Origin: a virus
Virus record (IMG/VR): IMGVR_UViG_3300037156_000120
Span: 1 to 58,547 of that record
Reading direction: 5' to 3' (one strand)
DNA length: 58,547 nucleotides
Shown here: positions 46,922 to 56,006 of the stretch, piece after piece
Position numbering within the stretch: position 1 is the first letter of the stretch
Layout: each line of letters opens with the position of its first letter
Position numbers and translations under genes: made by a program
The notes under the pieces: model-generated
Told to the model about the DNA's origin: nothing
Seen by the model: only the letters and a program-made list of their open reading frames with translations
Databases searched by the model: none

Positions 46922-47806
46922 ATGACAGAGAAGACAGAAGTTGTTGACGACACGCAAGCCGACAAGGATTTCGAGGCGGGCTTCACTGCGACTGTAGCGG
47001 CACCGGTAACGGCGGCGTCTGTGGTTGTTGAGGATCCTGCTCTGAAGGCCGATGCGCCTGCGCCGGTCGTGGAGGATCCTGCCGTTGTGGTAGCGCCTCC
47101 CGCAGCGGCACCTGAATATGTCCAGATCACGAAAGAGCAGTTCGCCTCTCTCGAGGCCGCCGCCGCAAAGGTTGGCGACTTCGATAAGAAATTCGACAAG
47201 GCTTTCGGCACGGTCGGCGGCATGCAGGATGTCATCAAGCAATTACAGTCCGCAACGCCCAAAGGCGAGGCCGTCGTGATAAGCGACGACATGTTCGCCG
47301 AAATGGCCGAGGACTATCCGCAGTTGGCTGCGCAGTTTCGTGGCGTCCTCGAGAAAGTTCTCAAGGGTGCTCGCGGTACCGGCACCGCTGACCCGGCTTC
47401 TGTTGACCCCGCCGTGGTTACCAAGATGGTCGCCGATGGCATCAAGCAGCGCGAAATGGATGCGCTGGAGGATGATCATCCCGGCTGGAAGACCATAGTC
47501 GGGGCTGTCGAGAGCGCGGAAAAAGCCGATCCGAACAATCTGTTTCGGAAATGGCTTACCACGCAATCCGAGGCGTATCGAACCAAGATCACTTCCACGC
47601 AGTCAGCGTCCGTGCTGGCGAAGGCGATCGACAGGTTCAAGGAAGCGACGAAAACGCCGCCTCCCCCGCCGAAGGCCCCAACTCTTAAGGACTTGGCCCG
47701 CAAGGCCAATCTCAAGGCCGCAATTCCCCTCAGAGGCGACGGCAATCCGCCACCGCCTTCCAAAAACGCCGACGATGAATTCGAAGCAGGATTCAGGTCT
47801 GGCTAG
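46922..47806 (+). CDS. Capsid scaffolding protein (294 aa)
   Basis: RBS TAGGAGTTTGA. Acidic N-terminus (KDFEAGFTATVAAP), Pro/Ala-rich linker, long helices (LEAAAAKVGDFDKKFDKAFG), Lys/Pro-rich region and an ending DDEFEAGFRSG. Position just before the major capsid gene, plus charge and helix content, fit a scaffold. The DFxAGF motif at both ends may be the capsid-binding element. Confidence 0.75.
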   Translation: MTEKTEVVDDTQADKDFEAGFTATVAAPVTAASVVVEDPALKADAPAPVVEDPAVVVAPPAAAPEYVQITKEQFASLEAAAAKVGDFDKKFDKAFGTVGGMQDVIKQLQSATPKGEAVVISDDMFAEMAEDYPQLAAQFRGVLEKVLKGARGTGTADPASVDPAVVTKMVADGIKQREMDALEDDHPGWKTIVGAVESAEKADPNNLFRKWLTTQSEAYRTKITSTQSASVLAKAIDRFKEATKTPPPPPKAPTLKDLARKANLKAAIPLRGDGNPPPPSKNADDEFEAGFRSG

Positions 47807-47828
47807 CTCTTGAAAGGAGCACCTTCTC

Positions 47829-48899
47829 ATGGCTTTGCAAAATTTTACGATGACTCCGGGTCGGCTCAACAAGTACAAGGGCCAGATCCTTGCGCATGCT
47901 GTGCCGGTTGAAGTTCTTGGCCGTACGGGTCGCCAGATCCCGTTCCCCAAGAACCAGTCCGACACCTATGTCGCTCGCAAGTGGCTCCCTTACGGTGCTA
48001 CCGCGACCAGCGGCAACACGCAGAATCAGTTCTTCGCGAACGGTACTGGCGATCGCGGCAACGCGATCGTGCAGGCTCATCAGACTGCGGAAGGCGTGAC
48101 GCCGCTGCCCGACAGCATCATGCCGCTGGACATCACTGTCGTGATGCAGCAGTACGCCTGCCTTTACGGCTTCACTGACAAGACCTACGACCTCTATGAG
48201 GACGATATTCCGCAGGCCATGATCACCCAGATTGGCGAGCGCGTCACGTTCGTCAACGAGATGATCCTCTACGGGGCGCTGCGTGCTTGCACCAACCAGT
48301 ATTTCGGCGGCACCGGCACGACCATCGCCACCGTCAATGGTGGTATGACGCTGGGTATGGTTCGCAAGATCGCCAAGAACTTGCAGGCCAATCACGGCAA
48401 GCCGGTCAACGCGATGCTGAAGGCTTCCCAGAACTACGGCACCGATGCCGTGGCGCCGGGCTTCACCGTCTACTGCCATACGGATCTCGAGCCCGACATT
48501 CGCGATCTGCCGAACTTCATCTCCGCTGAGAAGTATGCGACGGGCACCGCGATGCCGAATGAAATCGGCAAGTGCGAACGCTTCCGCTTCATTACTTCAC
48601 CCGATCTGCCTTCCATTCAGGATGGCGGTGCGGCGATCGGCGCCACTGGTCTCTACTCGACCTCGCTTGCCAACATCGACGTGTATCCCTTCATCGTCGC
48701 TGCGGCGGATGCTTGGGGTCAGGTCGCGGTTCGCGGCAAGGACAGCCTCAACCCGACCTATCTGCCCCCGGGCGAGAAGTCGAAGTCGGATCCGCTCGGC
48801 CAGCGTGGCTATGCGGGCACGATCTGGTGGAAGGCCGTGATGATCGAAAATCAAGGATGGATGGCAGTTGGTTTCGTCGGCTCCAAGGTTCTGACGTAA
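47829..48899 (+). CDS. Major capsid protein, N4-gp56 family (356 aa)
   Basis: RBS AAAGGAGCACCTTCTC. N-terminal MALQNFTMTPGRLNKYKGQILAHA and IPFPKNQSDTYVARKW, AEGVTPLPDSIMPLDITVVMQQY, YEDDIPQAMITQIGERV, and C-terminal RGKDSLNPTYLPPGEKSKSDPLGQ are hallmarks of the N4-gp56 family HK97-fold capsid. Expected to form the icosahedral shell with the preceding scaffold. Confidence 0.92.
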   Translation: MALQNFTMTPGRLNKYKGQILAHAVPVEVLGRTGRQIPFPKNQSDTYVARKWLPYGATATSGNTQNQFFANGTGDRGNAIVQAHQTAEGVTPLPDSIMPLDITVVMQQYACLYGFTDKTYDLYEDDIPQAMITQIGERVTFVNEMILYGALRACTNQYFGGTGTTIATVNGGMTLGMVRKIAKNLQANHGKPVNAMLKASQNYGTDAVAPGFTVYCHTDLEPDIRDLPNFISAEKYATGTAMPNEIGKCERFRFITSPDLPSIQDGGAAIGATGLYSTSLANIDVYPFIVAAADAWGQVAVRGKDSLNPTYLPPGEKSKSDPLGQRGYAGTIWWKAVMIENQGWMAVGFVGSKVLT

Positions 48900-48941
48900 A
48901 CCCGGGTTGATTCCCTAACTTCCTGAGAAAGGAAAAACCCT

Positions 48942-49463
48942 ATGTTTACCGATACCCTCACTCGATACCTCGAGGCGGTGAAAGATTACACTTCGCAGTG
49001 GAATCTTCGCAAAATCCTCGAGCCGATCTTCGATCGAGAATCCTCTCTCGCGCTCAATACCGCGGGTCTGGCCATCAAGGGTGCTAGCGCGAGTCCTACT
49101 GTAGCGTCGGGAGCGGCGGATTGTTATCTGCTCGCTAACGGCGTCCTGCAGAAGATCACCGCTGCCACCGACATGCCTGCTCTTGTCGGAACGGTTCTCA
49201 CTGCCACGTTCAACGTCTTCTGCTTCTTCATTGATTCTGCGGGCACGAAAACCGTGGCGATGGGGACGGCAGGCTCGACTTTGGCGAAGCTGGCGTTTCC
49301 CCAGTTTCCGCAGAAGAAGGCGTTGATCGGCTTTGTCATCATCGCTCCGACCGGCTCTGGCAGTTTCGTTGGCGGCTCGACTAACCTGGATGACGGTGGT
49401 GTCATTCCGGGCGCTGTGTTCATCAACGGCATCGGCTTCGATCCTTACTGCTTGATCGGCTAA
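48942..49463 (+). CDS. Virion structural protein, head-fibre-like (173 aa)
   Basis: MFTDTLTRYLEAVKDY followed by a beta-rich domain (ALIGFVIIAPTGSGSFVGG). It shares layout with the next gene (value-then-GxIIF/GFVII repeat region), so the two may form a paired capsid decoration or head fibre. RBS GAGAAAGGAAAAACCC. Confidence 0.65.
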   Translation: MFTDTLTRYLEAVKDYTSQWNLRKILEPIFDRESSLALNTAGLAIKGASASPTVASGAADCYLLANGVLQKITAATDMPALVGTVLTATFNVFCFFIDSAGTKTVAMGTAGSTLAKLAFPQFPQKKALIGFVIIAPTGSGSFVGGSTNLDDGGVIPGAVFINGIGFDPYCLIG

Positions 49464-49504
49464 GTCGCCGGTTTCAACAATCTCTGTCTCGAAAGGACAA
49501 CACA

Positions 49505-50035
49505 ATGGACTATCAATCGGCTGTTCCCGTCACGATGTGTTTGAGCAAGGTCACCCTTGCTGCGGGAACCACTTCAACCTTGAGCACCACCGGTACCACG
49601 ACCTACGCGATCCGGGGCAAGGCCTACACCAAAGCGGCACTGAGCAATGTGGTCACGCCGACAACTGACTGGGCTACCGGCAAGGCGTTCTTGCCCTGCC
49701 CGGCCAGTTCCGGCACGGTCTACATGATCGGCCTTGATAGCGGCGGGACTGTTCGCGCTGTTCAGGGTACTGTGGTTTCGACAGACGGCGTCGCTCAGAG
49801 CGCGACGGCCTTCAATAACGGTGCTCCGCAGTTCGGCGGAGACGGCCCCGCCGGGTCCGGCTCCACTGACAACGACTTCTGCCCGATCGGTTACATCATC
49901 TTCAAGGCTGACAGCACGGCGAGTTCTTCGCCGGGCGCGGTTCTTGGCTCAGCTAATTTGGCTACGCCAGCGACCGGCATGAGCTACTCGTTTGTGGATG
50001 TGATCACCCAACCGGATCGTCCGCAGATCGCCTAA
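49505..50035 (+). CDS. Virion structural protein, head-fibre-like (176 aa)
   Basis: Beta-rich, Thr/Ser/Gly-rich: YAIRGKAYTKAALSN, PCPASSGTVYMIGLDSGG, FCPIGYIIFKADSTASSS. Matches the pattern of small phage surface proteins encoded right after the capsid gene. ATG follows CGAAAGGACAACACA. Confidence 0.65.
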   Translation: MDYQSAVPVTMCLSKVTLAAGTTSTLSTTGTTTYAIRGKAYTKAALSNVVTPTTDWATGKAFLPCPASSGTVYMIGLDSGGTVRAVQGTVVSTDGVAQSATAFNNGAPQFGGDGPAGSGSTDNDFCPIGYIIFKADSTASSSPGAVLGSANLATPATGMSYSFVDVITQPDRPQIA

Positions 50036-50043
50036 TGACCTAA

Positions 50044-50077
50044 CGGCGAGGGGCATTGTGCTCCTCGCCGCCTTTCT
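50044..50077 (+). terminator. Hairpin, probable terminator
   Basis: Perfect 8-bp stem CGGCGAGG / CCTCGCCG with an 11-nt loop, followed by CCTTTCT. Likely a partial terminator after the capsid-related genes that lowers expression of the tail genes. Confidence 0.6.
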
Positions 50078-50091
50078 ACCAGGAGAAAAAC

Positions 50092-50595
50092 ATGCGTACC
50101 GAATTACACACCAGTGACATCAAAATCGACCAGAACAGTGATCTGGTTGGTGATGTCGCGCTGAAAGACCGCGAAAGTCCCATTGTCATCGCTGACAAGC
50201 CCTTGAATTCCGATTATCTGGATGAGCTGGCCTTCAACGAAGAGCCCGTCACTATCCGCCTCGAGCCCAGCACCGACAAGAACGCGGCGACTTGGTTTCC
50301 GATCTGGGTCAACGGCAAGGGTGCTGAAGTCCTGATCGATGACAAGTGGGTCGCTTTCGGTTATCTGCCGGTCGCTGTCCCGCTGGTGGTCAAGCGCAAA
50401 TATGTCGAAGTGATTCTGCGCGCCAAGATCGACAACGTCACCACCGAGATCGTCGATCTCAAGACCGATGCGGCCAACGACAAGGAAAATCGCGTGAAGC
50501 GCTTCACCACGGCGGTTCACTCTTTCTCGATCCTGCATGACAAAAATCCGATGGGTAATGCATGGATCAACGAAATCCGTCGCAGGAATATGTAA
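50092..50595 (+). CDS. Virion-associated hypothetical protein (167 aa)
   Basis: Start ATG 50092 chosen (CCAGGAGAAAAAC upstream). MRTELHTSDIKIDQNSDLVGD; beta-rich middle with TIRLEPSTDKNAATWFP; C-terminal HDKNPMGNAWINEI. Similar proteins lie between capsid and tail adaptor in podophages. Function unknown. Confidence 0.75.
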   Translation: MRTELHTSDIKIDQNSDLVGDVALKDRESPIVIADKPLNSDYLDELAFNEEPVTIRLEPSTDKNAATWFPIWVNGKGAEVLIDDKWVAFGYLPVAVPLVVKRKYVEVILRAKIDNVTTEIVDLKTDAANDKENRVKRFTTAVHSFSILHDKNPMGNAWINEIRRRNM

Positions 50596-50598
50596 CCC

Positions 50599-51312
50599 AT
50601 GAACTATCTTCAACTTTCTCAACGGTTGGCGCAGGAGGTGGGTGTCAGTGGAGCGCTGACGGCAACTGTTGGGCAAGTGGGGAGTCTTCTGCGTATCGTG
50701 ACGTGGATCAATCAGGCTTGGTACGAGCTTCAGACCAAGCACGACGATTGGTCGTGGATGAAATCGAGTTACCTTCTCGGCGGCGGCGTGTCCTTCGCGA
50801 CCGTCGCCGGGCAGGCTTCATATCCTCTCGGCACTGGCGTCGGAACAGTTGGCGTCACAGCTGCTAATTTCGGAAAGTGGGTCGAAGATAGTTTCCGCAA
50901 TTACGCGACGGCGGCCAGCTACACGAACGAAATCTTCATGGACCCGATCACCTTCGAGAGCTGGCGCAATTCCTATATGTACGGCGCGATGCGCAATGTG
51001 AAAACGCGCCCTGTTGCTGCCGCGATTGGACCGGACAAATCTGTTTGTGTCGGTCCACCGTCTGACGGCTCTTGGACCGTCACGGGCGACTATTTCATCG
51101 CGCCGTCGCAAATGGCTGCCGACATCGATGTACCGACTGGTTTACCGCTGCAGTATCACATGGCGATCGTCTATCTCGCCATGCAGATGTACGCTGGTTA
51201 CGAGTCCGCGTCGGAAGTCTTTCAGCGCGGGGAAGCTGGCTACAATAAAGCACTCGCCGAACTCGAAAGACAATATGCGCCGCGTATCGGCTTCGCCGGG
51301 AGTCTTTGCTGA
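50599..51312 (+). CDS. Tail adaptor protein (237 aa)
   Basis: Head-tail adaptor ring. N-terminal LSQRLAQEVGVSGALTATVG, VTWINQAWYELQTKHDDWSW, MYGAMRNVKTRPVAAAIGPDK and a C-terminal YAGYESASEVFQRGEAGYNKA match the conserved phage adaptor family that binds below the portal in podoviruses. Confidence 0.85.
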   Translation: MNYLQLSQRLAQEVGVSGALTATVGQVGSLLRIVTWINQAWYELQTKHDDWSWMKSSYLLGGGVSFATVAGQASYPLGTGVGTVGVTAANFGKWVEDSFRNYATAASYTNEIFMDPITFESWRNSYMYGAMRNVKTRPVAAAIGPDKSVCVGPPSDGSWTVTGDYFIAPSQMAADIDVPTGLPLQYHMAIVYLAMQMYAGYESASEVFQRGEAGYNKALAELERQYAPRIGFAGSLC

Positions 51313-53441
51313 TGGCGCGCGCTATGAGGTCCATGCAGCAATCGTTTCCGGCAGTAAAGTATTCGGTTACTCGGCTTGGCAGCGGCGTGACTTCGTCCGG
51401 CGTATCATTTCCTGGCGGCCTTGATCAAACGACACCGAGCCTTCAGTTACAGCCCGGCGCCTGCCGCGACGCCATCAATTTTGAATGTAGTCAGTCCGGC
51501 GGTTATGCGCGCATCGAGGGCTACGAGCGCTTTGACGGGCGCCTGTCACCCAGTTCGGCGTCTTATCAAATTATTCAAGTCTCGGCGTTCGTAAACGTCC
51601 CGGTGGTTGGAAACACGATCACTCAGGCGGTCAGCGGTGCCACGGGAAAGGTGGTTGCTGTCGTCAGCGCGAGCGGCGTTTCTTACGTCGCAATTACCAA
51701 GATCACGGGGGTGTTTGATTTTACCGATACCATCTCTGTCGGCGCCACTCTGATCGGAACCGTTATTTTGCAAACTGCGTTGATCACGTCTAAGACCGGC
51801 GCGCAGTATCTCGCGCTGGCGGCGGATGTTTATCGCGCGGATATCGGAGCTGTGCCTGGATCGGGCGCTATCCTCGGTGTCGTCGCCATGAATTTCAGCG
51901 GCACTGACAACGTCTACGCTTTCCGCGGCAACGCTGGAAACACTGCGGTTGCGATCTACAAGCAAAGTGCGTCAGGCTGGACGTTGGTTCCTTTCTATAA
52001 AACCGTCAGCTTCACTACCGGCGGCGTCGCAACGCCAGCCGACGGCGAGACGCTTACGCAAGGCGGCGTGACGGCAACCGTGAAACGTGTCGTGACGCAG
52101 TCGGGAGCGTGGACTGGCGCAGCGGCTGGCCAGTTTGTCATCACGACTCCGAGCGGCGGAAACTTCTCGGGGGCTGGCGCGACGTTGAGCGGTGGCGCTA
52201 CCGTCACTCTTACAGGCATCCAGACTGCGATAACCTTGATCCCCGGCGGCAAGTTTGTTTTTGCCAAGGGAAATTTCTCCGGGCAGTCAACTACACGCCG
52301 GATTTACGGCGTCGATGGCGTCAACAAGGCTTTTGAGTTCGACGGCGGCACGCTCGTTCCAATCGCTACCGGCTTGTCGCCCGACAATCCGAAGTTCATC
52401 TGCATTCACAAGAATTTCCTGTTCCTGTCGAAAGACAGCTCCATCATCTATTCAGGTGCGGGAGTTCCGTATAAATTTGGTTCAGTTGCCGGTGGCGGCG
52501 AGATCGCGACCGGCGACAACGTTACCGGTCTCATCACGCTGCCTGGCAGCCAGACGACAGCCACACTTTGCGTCTACATGCGCAGCAACACGTCGTTCCT
52601 TTACGGCACAGACCCGACGACTTTCAATTTTGTCACCTTCAACACAGGTATCGGCGCTCTCTCGTATACGTGCCAAAATCTGGCCGATACTTTCGCGCTC
52701 GATGATCTCGGTGTCGTCACGCTGAAGACGACCCTGAATTACGGCAACTTTTTGCCGAGCTCGCTGACGAAAGACTTGTACCCATTCATCAAGAATGAGC
52801 GGGCCAAAGTAACTTGTTCGAGCCTGATGCGGTCGAAGAGCCAGTACCGTCTGTTTTTCAGCGATGGCTACGGTCTCTATCTGACATCCGTGAATCAGCA
52901 GTATCTCGGCGCGATGCCGGTTCTGTTTCCGAATCCAGTGAACTGCGTCGACGAGGACGATTCCTCCGATTTCGGAATGGTAAGCTATTTTGGCTCCAAT
53001 GACGGGCTCGGATATGTGTATCAACTCGATATGGGAACGTCGTTTGATGGTGGTGTGATCGACGCGCACATTTCACTGGCGTGGGATGCTTTGAAATCGC
53101 CGCGCATTCTCAAGCGTTTCCGCGCGGCCAGCATCGAGATGCAAGGCAATGCGTACGCGCAGATCAGCTTTGGCTACCAGCTCGGCTATGGGAGCCTAAA
53201 TATCGGCCAACCTGCCAACGTCAACTACTCTTCAGGATTTTCTGGTGTTCCGCTGTGGGATAGTTTCGTGTGGGATAATTTCATCTGGGACGGTCAGACG
53301 TTGATGCCAACAGACGTCGACATGACAGGCACTGCCGAGAATGTTCAGGTGATCCTTAGCTCGACGACGAATTACATTGCGGCCTTTAACGTCAATAGTG
53401 TGATTTACCAGTACACTTCACGCAGAGGAATGCGCGTATGA
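51312..53441 (+). CDS. Tail nozzle/tubular-B-like protein (709 aa)
   Basis: Starts in TGATG overlap with the adaptor gene (ATG 51312). N-terminal FPGGLDQTTPSLQLQPGACRDAINFECSQSGGYARIEGYERF is the signature of podoviral nozzle/stabilisation proteins, with a propeller-like middle (YRLFFSDGYGLYLTS; YVYQLDMGTSFDGGVI). Forms the tail tube end that the fibres and spikes attach to. The position right after the adaptor supports this. Confidence 0.8.
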   Translation: MARAMRSMQQSFPAVKYSVTRLGSGVTSSGVSFPGGLDQTTPSLQLQPGACRDAINFECSQSGGYARIEGYERFDGRLSPSSASYQIIQVSAFVNVPVVGNTITQAVSGATGKVVAVVSASGVSYVAITKITGVFDFTDTISVGATLIGTVILQTALITSKTGAQYLALAADVYRADIGAVPGSGAILGVVAMNFSGTDNVYAFRGNAGNTAVAIYKQSASGWTLVPFYKTVSFTTGGVATPADGETLTQGGVTATVKRVVTQSGAWTGAAAGQFVITTPSGGNFSGAGATLSGGATVTLTGIQTAITLIPGGKFVFAKGNFSGQSTTRRIYGVDGVNKAFEFDGGTLVPIATGLSPDNPKFICIHKNFLFLSKDSSIIYSGAGVPYKFGSVAGGGEIATGDNVTGLITLPGSQTTATLCVYMRSNTSFLYGTDPTTFNFVTFNTGIGALSYTCQNLADTFALDDLGVVTLKTTLNYGNFLPSSLTKDLYPFIKNERAKVTCSSLMRSKSQYRLFFSDGYGLYLTSVNQQYLGAMPVLFPNPVNCVDEDDSSDFGMVSYFGSNDGLGYVYQLDMGTSFDGGVIDAHISLAWDALKSPRILKRFRAASIEMQGNAYAQISFGYQLGYGSLNIGQPANVNYSSGFSGVPLWDSFVWDNFIWDGQTLMPTDVDMTGTAENVQVILSSTTNYIAAFNVNSVIYQYTSRRGMRV

Positions 53442-54355
53442 CGACCCCGTATTATAACACCAGCGGCGCACCGACGACTGGCGCGAACGGCTACTCCGCT
53501 ACCATCCGCGCGGAGTTCACAGCTATCGCTGCGGGCTTCGCTCTTCTACCTTCCGCACTGACGGCCAACAAGGCTGTCGTCATGAATGCTGGCGGCACTG
53601 GCATGACGGTGACGGCGGGATCCCTGGCGCTCGCTGGTGATCTCGCGACTACGGGCGCGTTCAACACGACGTTGGTGGCAGGCGCGTCAACTACACTGAC
53701 GCTTCCTGCCGTCAGTGGAACGCTGGCGACACTGGCTGGTACGGAAACGCTGACGAATAAGACGTTAGGCGGGGTGACGGTTACGGGAACTATAATATGC
53801 GCCAGCATACGGGCTAACGGCGCGGGCGCTGGCGGTCGTATCAGCGCCCTTGTCACCGGGTCGGATATAAACTTCTATAGCAATAGCACGGGGCTTCCTA
53901 ACGATCATTCTTGGGAACATTTTGTCGGTCAAATAAATGGCGGCGGCTATGGCGCAATTATTTACGGCAACGGCGACATTGTTAACCAAAACAATTATTA
54001 CGGCGCAATCTCGGACGCCAAGTTGAAGCAAGATATTGTTCCGGCTGTTTCGCAGTGGAGTGACATTAAAGCTATCGGCGGTATTGTTAAAAAATACCAT
54101 CTTAAATCTGATCCGACAGGACCGCTTCAGCTTGGTCTTGTTGCTCAAGATTTGCAGGCGATAAGCCCCGGTCTTGTTGGTGCGACTGACGATTATGAGA
54201 TTGGCGAACCTGACGAGAACGGCAAGCCGACGCGAGTAATGCTTGGCACGCAAACACTGCATGTTAATTACAGCGTTCTCTACATGAAGGCCGTGAAGGC
54301 GTTGGGCGAAGCGCTTGTCCGCATTGAAGCGCTAGAAGCGAAGGTGTCCTTATGA
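53438..54355 (+). CDS. Tail spike/fibre with S74 intramolecular chaperone (305 aa)
   Basis: N-terminal PYYNTSGAPTTGANGYSATI and repetitive linkers (TLAGTETLTNKTLGGVT, as in many fibres), then a C-terminal peptidase S74 domain starting ISDAKLKQDIVPAV with a Ser-Asp-Lys core. The S74 domain cleaves itself after trimerisation. Short fibre; the receptor domain between is small. ATGA overlap with the nozzle gene. Confidence 0.85.
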   Translation: MTTPYYNTSGAPTTGANGYSATIRAEFTAIAAGFALLPSALTANKAVVMNAGGTGMTVTAGSLALAGDLATTGAFNTTLVAGASTTLTLPAVSGTLATLAGTETLTNKTLGGVTVTGTIICASIRANGAGAGGRISALVTGSDINFYSNSTGLPNDHSWEHFVGQINGGGYGAIIYGNGDIVNQNNYYGAISDAKLKQDIVPAVSQWSDIKAIGGIVKKYHLKSDPTGPLQLGLVAQDLQAISPGLVGATDDYEIGEPDENGKPTRVMLGTQTLHVNYSVLYMKAVKALGEALVRIEALEAKVSL

Positions 54356-55626
54356 GCAGCGCAGGAACACTCGCACCGACAGATCCGACCTCCACAGCGG
54401 GACTGATCAACGCCGCGCCCGGCATGGCGTCGGCTATCCCAGGCGTCACGCCGTCCGGAGCAACGCCGGGCGCGCCGGTTACTGGTTATATTCCCGCTGG
54501 CGCGACGTCGTCGAATGCCAAGACGACAGGTTATGACGCGAACGGTTTCCCGGTCACGTCGGATCAGACCGTCGCCGGTCAGATATCGAGCATCATCGCA
54601 TCCGGCTCGCCGCTGATGGAGCAGGCTCAGACGAACGCGCGCAATCTGATGAATCAGCGCGGGCTCATCAATTCGACGCAAGGCATCACCGCTGATCAAA
54701 GCGCGCTCTACGCCGCCGCGACGCCAATCGCGACGGCTGACGCTGCTCGCTATTCTTCTGCCTCGGATCAAACAGTCGCGGCGAAGAACGCTGCGGCTGC
54801 GGCAGAGGCTGCTGCGAAGAATGCGGCAGGACTACAAGATGCAAACCTCCAGACCCAAACCAGTCAATATAACGCCGGGCAAACGAACGCTTCTCTGGCG
54901 TCGTCCGCGTCGGCATCCAACGCCGCATCGCTTACCGCCCAACAGATCGCCGGGTCGACGAATATTGCTGACATCCAGTCGAAGAGTTCTCAGGCTATTG
55001 CTGCGTTGCAGGCCGACACGACACTGTCCGTTCAGGATAAGTCGAACGCATCGGCGCAAATCATCGCCGCCATTCAGTCCAACACGACACTGTCCGTTCA
55101 GGATAAGTCGAACGCATCGGCGCAAATCATCGCCGCCATTCAGTCCAACACGTCGATGTCCGTCGCGGACAAGAATAACGTATCGTCGCAGCTTATTGCT
55201 GCCATTCAGTCCAACACGTCGATGTCCGTCGCGGACAAGAATAACGTATCGTCGCAGCTTATTGCTGCCATAAATTCCAGCACCACTCTTTCGGAAACCG
55301 ATAAACAAACCGTGTCGGCGCAGGTCGTTGCCGCGATGAACAATCAAAATGCCCAGATCATACAGCAGGCGTCCGCAACGTCAGCACAGCAGCTGGCAAC
55401 CATCAATAACACGAACGCCCAGCTGCTGCAGACGTCGACTGGGGCCTCGCAGATGTATACGCAGGCCATTTCTCAGATGGCTGCGATTGCCACGAGCACG
55501 TCTCTCGATCCAGGTCAGAAGGCAACGGCTCTTAATAACGCCGTGCAACAACTGAACGACGGTCTCGCCGCCATATCTTCCATCGCCAACATACCGGGCG
55601 TCCAGTCGACGTTAGTGTTCAATTGA
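54352..55626 (+). CDS. Virion internal/ejection protein with 22-aa tandem repeats (424 aa)
   Basis: Low-complexity, Ala/Ser/Gln/Asn-rich, long helices. Residues about 218-327 are five consecutive 22-residue repeats of the type AIQSNTxxSVxDKxNxSxQxIA, two pairs of which are identical at DNA level. RGLINSTQGITADQSALYA is a conserved segment in phage ejection proteins. It overlaps the S74 gene by ATGA. Likely packaged inside the head and ejected with the DNA. Confidence 0.65.
   Translation: MSSAGTLAPTDPTSTAGLINAAPGMASAIPGVTPSGATPGAPVTGYIPAGATSSNAKTTGYDANGFPVTSDQTVAGQISSIIASGSPLMEQAQTNARNLMNQRGLINSTQGITADQSALYAAATPIATADAARYSSASDQTVAAKNAAAAAEAAAKNAAGLQDANLQTQTSQYNAGQTNASLASSASASNAASLTAQQIAGSTNIADIQSKSSQAIAALQADTTLSVQDKSNASAQIIAAIQSNTTLSVQDKSNASAQIIAAIQSNTSMSVADKNNVSSQLIAAIQSNTSMSVADKNNVSSQLIAAINSSTTLSETDKQTVSAQVVAAMNNQNAQIIQQASATSAQQLATINNTNAQLLQTSTGASQMYTQAISQMAAIATSTSLDPGQKATALNNAVQQLNDGLAAISSIANIPGVQSTLVFN
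55003..55332. repeat. Five 66-bp coding tandem repeats
   Basis: Units at 55003, 55069, 55135, 55201 and 55267, each 66 bp. Units 1 and 2 agree over about 55 bases, and units 3 and 4 are identical; unit 5 has diverged. The reading frame is kept, so it is a coding duplication, not CRISPR. Confidence 0.92.
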
Positions 55627-56006
55627 TGATCACGCGCGCTGAAATCATTGATCGCATCTGGGAGGCGGCAGAGCCGGAAGTCTTCATTCCGAAAGCCGCA
55701 TTCATGGCTGGTCTTGACAGCTGGGATATCCAACCCGTCGAGATCGACGGCGAAATGGCGTTCGTAACGATGACGAACGGCCCAGCATTTCATTTCCACA
55801 GTTTCGACACCGGGCACGCGATTTCGCGTCGGATGATCAAGGATTTTCTCAAACGGATCACAGATCACTACGGCTATGCGACGACCAAGACGCCGAAGGA
55901 AGATACGCGGCAACATCGCTTCAATCTGATGTTCGGTTTCAAGGTTGTCGGCATGGACGAATATGATATCTTCTACCGGATCGACAGGAGCGGGCCATGC
56001 CAATAA
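55626..56006 (+). CDS. GNAT-like small virion protein (126 aa)
   Basis: ATG 55626 overlaps the previous stop (TGATG). MITRAEIIDRIWEAAEPEVF; ISRRMIKDFLKRITDHYGYA; ending FNLMFGFKVVGMDEYDIFYRID. The fold order and its place before the ejection genes resemble the GNAT-like protein of T7-type phages (gp13), which helps virion assembly. Similarity is by arrangement and C-terminal pattern; no acetyl-CoA loop is obvious. Confidence 0.55.
   Translation: MITRAEIIDRIWEAAEPEVFIPKAAFMAGLDSWDIQPVEIDGEMAFVTMTNGPAFHFHSFDTGHAISRRMIKDFLKRITDHYGYATTKTPKEDTRQHRFNLMFGFKVVGMDEYDIFYRIDRSGPCQ

Noticed and set aside
55003-55332. Tandem repeats as a CRISPR array
   Set aside because: Units are contiguous, 66 bp, in frame within a coding gene, with no spacers.
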